A DNA stretch of 8,414 bases, from contig JADZDZ010000350.1 of NCBI GenBank assembly GCA_020850785.1, positions 1-8,414 on the forward strand, given 5' to 3'. The translations under genes were made by a program, and so were the position numbers. This DNA comes from Candidatus Sumerlaeota bacterium. Lineage in GTDB: Bacteria; Sumerlaeota; Sumerlaeia; SLMS01. The stretch's first letter is position 1. Each line of letters opens with the position of its first letter. Below, piece after piece: positions 5,972 through 8,414 of this stretch. Under the pieces are notes generated by a model that ran no database searches, was not told the DNA's origin, and was given only the letters and a program-made list of their open reading frames with translations.

Positions 5972-7333
5972 ATGGCTTACACACCACACACCGCGGCTGA
6001 CGTGGAGGAGATGCTGGCCTCCATCGGTGCGAAAAGCGTCGATGACCTCTTTCGCGACGTGCCGGCGGAATTGCTGCTGAAGGAACCGCTTTCATTCCCT
6101 TCGCACACGGAATTCGAGACGGAACGCTACTTCGAGGAGCGCGCGGCGGAGAATAAAATCTGGGGGCCGGGAAAAAACTTCCTCGGCGCGGGATCATACC
6201 AGCACTTCATTCCCTCCGCGTCGCTGTACCTGATTCAGCGCGGCGAATTCATGACCTGCTACACGCCCTATCAGGCGGAGGTGAGCCAGGGAACGTTGCA
6301 GGCGATCTTTGAATTTCAGTCGCACATCGTCTCGCTGACGGGGTTGGAGGTCGCCAACGCCTCCATGTATGACGGCGCGTCGGCGCTGGCGGAAGCCCTC
6401 ACCATGGCGGTGCGGGAAAAGGGGAAGGAACTGGTGTACCTGCCGGAACTGCTTCACCCCGCGTACCGCGCGGTGTGCGAAACGTTCCTGCGGGAGATCG
6501 ACGTGGAGATTCGCACGATCCCCGCGGCGGGCGCGCTGACCGATTGGAATGGGATCAAGGACCTGAAGGAAGCCTCCGCCGTCGTGATCGCGACGCCGAA
6601 TTGTCTGGGCGGAATTGAGGACGGCGCTGCGGCGCGTGCGCTGGCGGACAAGGCGGGGGCGCTGCTCGTCGCCTGCGTGAATCCCACGTCGCTGGCGATT
6701 CTGGCGGCGCCGGGTGACTACGGCGCGGACATCGCCGTCGGTGAATCGCAGCCGCTGGGAATTCCCATGAGCTTTGGCGGTCCCTACGCGGGATTCTTCG
6801 CGTCGAAGCGCAGCCTGATGCGCAAGATGCCCGGCCGCATCATCGGACGCACGACGGACAAGCATGGCAATGAGGGCTTCGTGCTGACACTGCAGACGCG
6901 GGAGCAGCACATCCGCCGCGAGAAGGCGACGTCGAACATCTGCACGAATCAGGGGCTCTTTGCGCTGCTCGCCACGACCTACATCACGTTCGTTGGAAAA
7001 GAGGGACTCGTGGAGGTTGCGGAGACTTCGCTGGCGCGCACGCAGCAACTGGCGGATGCGCTGAAGCCGCTCGGCATCGAGCGTTTCGACGACGCGCCAA
7101 CGTTCCATGAGGTCGTGCTGCGCCTTCCCATCAGCGCGGAGGAGTTCCGCCGTGTTATGAAGGACAGGCATCACATCCTTCCCGGCTTTGCCGTGAAGAA
7201 CTGGTTCCCGGCGATGAATGGCGCGGAGAACCTGCTGCTCGTGAACTGCACGGAAGTGGTCACGACGAAGGACATCGAGGCCTACGTTTCCGCGGCGCGC
7301 GCCGTGCTGAAATCGGCGGCGGTGCCAGCGTAA
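5972..7333 (+). CDS. gcvPA: Glycine dehydrogenase (decarboxylating) subunit 1, GcvPA
   Basis: GcvPA is the N-terminal-half subunit of the two-chain P protein. With GcvPB it decarboxylates glycine using PLP and transfers the aminomethyl group to lipoyl-GcvH. The 453-residue length fits the family. Conserved stretches are FLGAGSYQHF (70-79), the TCYTPYQAEVSQGTLQ segment (95-110), ANASMYDGAS (129-138), SFGGPYAGFFA near 270, and REQHIRREKATSNICTNQ near 310-328. The PLP-binding lysine belongs to GcvPB, so its absence here is normal. GGAGAG (5959-5964), inside the end of gcvH, is well placed as the ribosome binding site for ATG 5972. The next reading frame begins seven bases after the stop and is not the expected gcvPB but an unrelated protein. 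Confidence 0.96.
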   Translation: MAYTPHTAADVEEMLASIGAKSVDDLFRDVPAELLLKEPLSFPSHTEFETERYFEERAAENKIWGPGKNFLGAGSYQHFIPSASLYLIQRGEFMTCYTPYQAEVSQGTLQAIFEFQSHIVSLTGLEVANASMYDGASALAEALTMAVREKGKELVYLPELLHPAYRAVCETFLREIDVEIRTIPAAGALTDWNGIKDLKEASAVVIATPNCLGGIEDGAAARALADKAGALLVACVNPTSLAILAAPGDYGADIAVGESQPLGIPMSFGGPYAGFFASKRSLMRKMPGRIIGRTTDKHGNEGFVLTLQTREQHIRREKATSNICTNQGLFALLATTYITFVGKEGLVEVAETSLARTQQLADALKPLGIERFDDAPTFHEVVLRLPISAEEFRRVMKDRHHILPGFAVKNWFPAMNGAENLLLVNCTEVVTTKDIEAYVSAARAVLKSAAVPA

Positions 7334-7340
7334 GGATCAC

Positions 7341-8039
7341 ATGGCCGTGGGAACGATGAATCTGGATGCCATGATCGCGCACCTTGATGAGGTGATCGAG
7401 GAGACGCGCGACGGCGTGGTTGCGATTCATCAGAGGGAATTGCAGGGCGCTGCGGCGCAGTCGATGCACCGGATCACGCGGTGCGTGGCCGCCGTGGAGT
7501 GCCATGCACCCGCGGGAAGCATCCACCGACGCATGGTTGACGATGTCATGCGCCGGTTTGGCGGGCAGGATGCCAGGGAAACGTTCGAGCAGCTTCGTGC
7601 GATTGTCATCGCGCTTCGCGATGACGCGATCGCGGGGAGGCTTGCGACGGCGGAGGAGTCCATCCGCACGGACGTGCTGGACGATCTGGTTGGCATGGCG
7701 GAACGCCTCCTTGCGGACGGCTTCAAGGACCCTGCGGCGATCATCATGGGAACGGTGCTCGCGGAAAAACTGAAGAAGCTCTGCCAGATTAATTGCCTGT
7801 CCATCGAGTCGGTGGATGGCGATGTTGTGATTCCGAAGAACGTGGCACAAATGAACGAGGCGCTGTTTGACTTTGATGTCTATACAGAGCAGGAACGCGA
7901 CCTCGTGACGAACCTGAATGACATTCGGTTGAAGGCGTTGAAGGGGGAGAATGCCTCCTTCACCAACGCGGACACCGCGATGATGCTGATATGGCTGCGC
8001 GAGTTTCTTGCGCGCACCGCCCCTACCATTGAAAGGTGA
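7341..8039 (+). CDS. Helical protein with degenerate HEPN/DUF4145-like C-terminal domain, function unknown
   Basis: No function can be assigned to this 232-residue, almost wholly helical protein. It has no signal peptide or membrane segment. Its C-terminal half (about 112-225) has the layout of a widespread family of HEPN-like proteins: DDLVGMAERLLADGFKDPAA, then VLAEKLKKLC, then an MNEALF...YTEQERDLVT segment, and NLNDIRLKALKGENASF near 191-207. Relatives, as I recall them, read IRNKAxHG at the last site. Here Asn and His are replaced by Leu197 and Lys201, so the RNase-type RNxxxH signature is lost. The N-terminal half (1-110) is amphipathic and unrecognised. ATG 7341 has AAGGA overlapping the gcvPA stop as its ribosome binding site. 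It lies seven bases after gcvPA and six before gcvPB, so it must be cotranscribed with both. Base composition resembles its neighbours. The reading frame is secure and the HEPN relationship is probable. Confidence 0.8.
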   Translation: MAVGTMNLDAMIAHLDEVIEETRDGVVAIHQRELQGAAAQSMHRITRCVAAVECHAPAGSIHRRMVDDVMRRFGGQDARETFEQLRAIVIALRDDAIAGRLATAEESIRTDVLDDLVGMAERLLADGFKDPAAIIMGTVLAEKLKKLCQINCLSIESVDGDVVIPKNVAQMNEALFDFDVYTEQERDLVTNLNDIRLKALKGENASFTNADTAMMLIWLREFLARTAPTIER

Positions 8040-8045
8040 CAGGAC

Positions 8046-8414
8046 ATGCTGTTCGAAAAAATCCCCCTCGTGAATGAAATTTCCAGCCCCGGCCGCCGCG
8101 GTGTTCTTCCGCCGCGCGCCAGTGATGGGGAGCGCCGCGCCGCGCGAGCGAAGGTGCCCGCGAATCTGCGCCGGAAGACCGCGCCCGCGCTGCCGGAGGT
8201 GAGCGAACTGGATGCGATGCGGCACTTCACGCGGCTGAGCCAGAAGAATTATTCCATCGATGCGCAGTTCTATCCGCTCGGAAGCTGCACCATGAAGTAC
8301 AATCCGCGCATCAATGAGAAGGTTGCCGCGATGCCGGGGTTCGCTCGATTGCATCCGATGCAGGAGAGCGCGGACATTCAGGGGTCACTGCGGATTTTTT
8401 ACGACCTGCAGGAA
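8046..8414 (+). CDS. gcvPB: Glycine dehydrogenase (decarboxylating) subunit 2, GcvPB, N-terminal part
   Basis: This is the PLP-carrying subunit of the two-chain glycine decarboxylase; only the first 123 residues are in the window. The family is clear from [21 protein letters not shown] (50-69, with S70 next), the [16 protein letters not shown] segment (75-90) and the LHPMQ stretch. The PLP lysine lies further downstream, outside the window. The start at ATG 8046 is supported by AAAGG (8032-8036), nine bases upstream and overlapping the end of the preceding gene. An AGGA directly before the ATG is too close to act. The first 47 residues are rich in Arg and Pro and less conserved, as usual for this subunit's N-terminus. 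It completes the gcvT-gcvH-gcvPA-(unknown)-gcvPB order. Confidence 0.95.
   Translation, partial: MLFEKIPLVNEISSPGRRGVLPPRASDGERRAARAKVPANLRRKTAPALPEVSELDAMRHFTRLSQKNYSIDAQFYPLGSCTMKYNPRINEKVAAMPGFARLHPMQESADIQGSLRIFYDLQE

Noticed and set aside
7260..8354. Open frame of 364 codons on the minus strand across gcvPA, the unknown gene and gcvPB
   Set aside because: It is antisense to three plus-strand genes with good ribosome binding sites. The plus-strand frames carry family motifs and the minus one has only Arg/His-rich sequence.

Overview
The window is a GC-rich stretch of bacterial chromosome with housekeeping and central-metabolism genes. No mobile element, CRISPR array, rRNA or tRNA is visible. 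The gene set does not fix the taxon. A PilB/GspE-type secretion ATPase, a two-subunit glycine decarboxylase (GcvPA/GcvPB), a phosphoketolase and a tandem glycine riboswitch together fit a free-living bacterium, possibly from a sparsely sampled lineage. That placement is inference only.

Layout. Bases 1-230 are the 3' end of a type IV pilus / type II secretion assembly ATPase. A short spacer (231-327) leads to miaB, a tRNA methylthiotransferase. miaB converges on a phosphoketolase gene (xfp) on the minus strand with only a few bases between their stop codons. xfp is complete in sequence, but a single in-frame TAA at codon 236 splits it into 235- and about 551-residue reading frames. Divergent from xfp is the glycine cleavage operon on the plus strand: gcvT, gcvH, gcvPA, an unrelated helical protein, and the start of gcvPB, which runs off the window.

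Regulation. The roughly 350-base divergent region holds a candidate promoter (a TTGACA -35 at 4125), a well-preserved tandem glycine riboswitch (4161-4354, two aptamers plus a leader-linker duplex), a terminator-like hairpin, and a 9-bp long-range pairing that covers the translation start region of gcvT. The operon is therefore almost certainly glycine-responsive. The sequence offers several competing pairings and does not settle the switching mechanism.

How the genes work together. GcvPA/GcvPB decarboxylate glycine and load the aminomethyl group on lipoyl-GcvH. GcvT passes the one-carbon unit to tetrahydrofolate. The lipoamide dehydrogenase (L protein) is not in the window.

The most interesting points are three. 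First, a HEPN/DUF4145-like protein sits between the two glycine decarboxylase subunit genes and has lost the usual Asn and His of its RNxxxH motif. Second, xfp carries a lone nonsense codon in an otherwise pristine gene. Third, the riboswitch expression platform has competing pairings.
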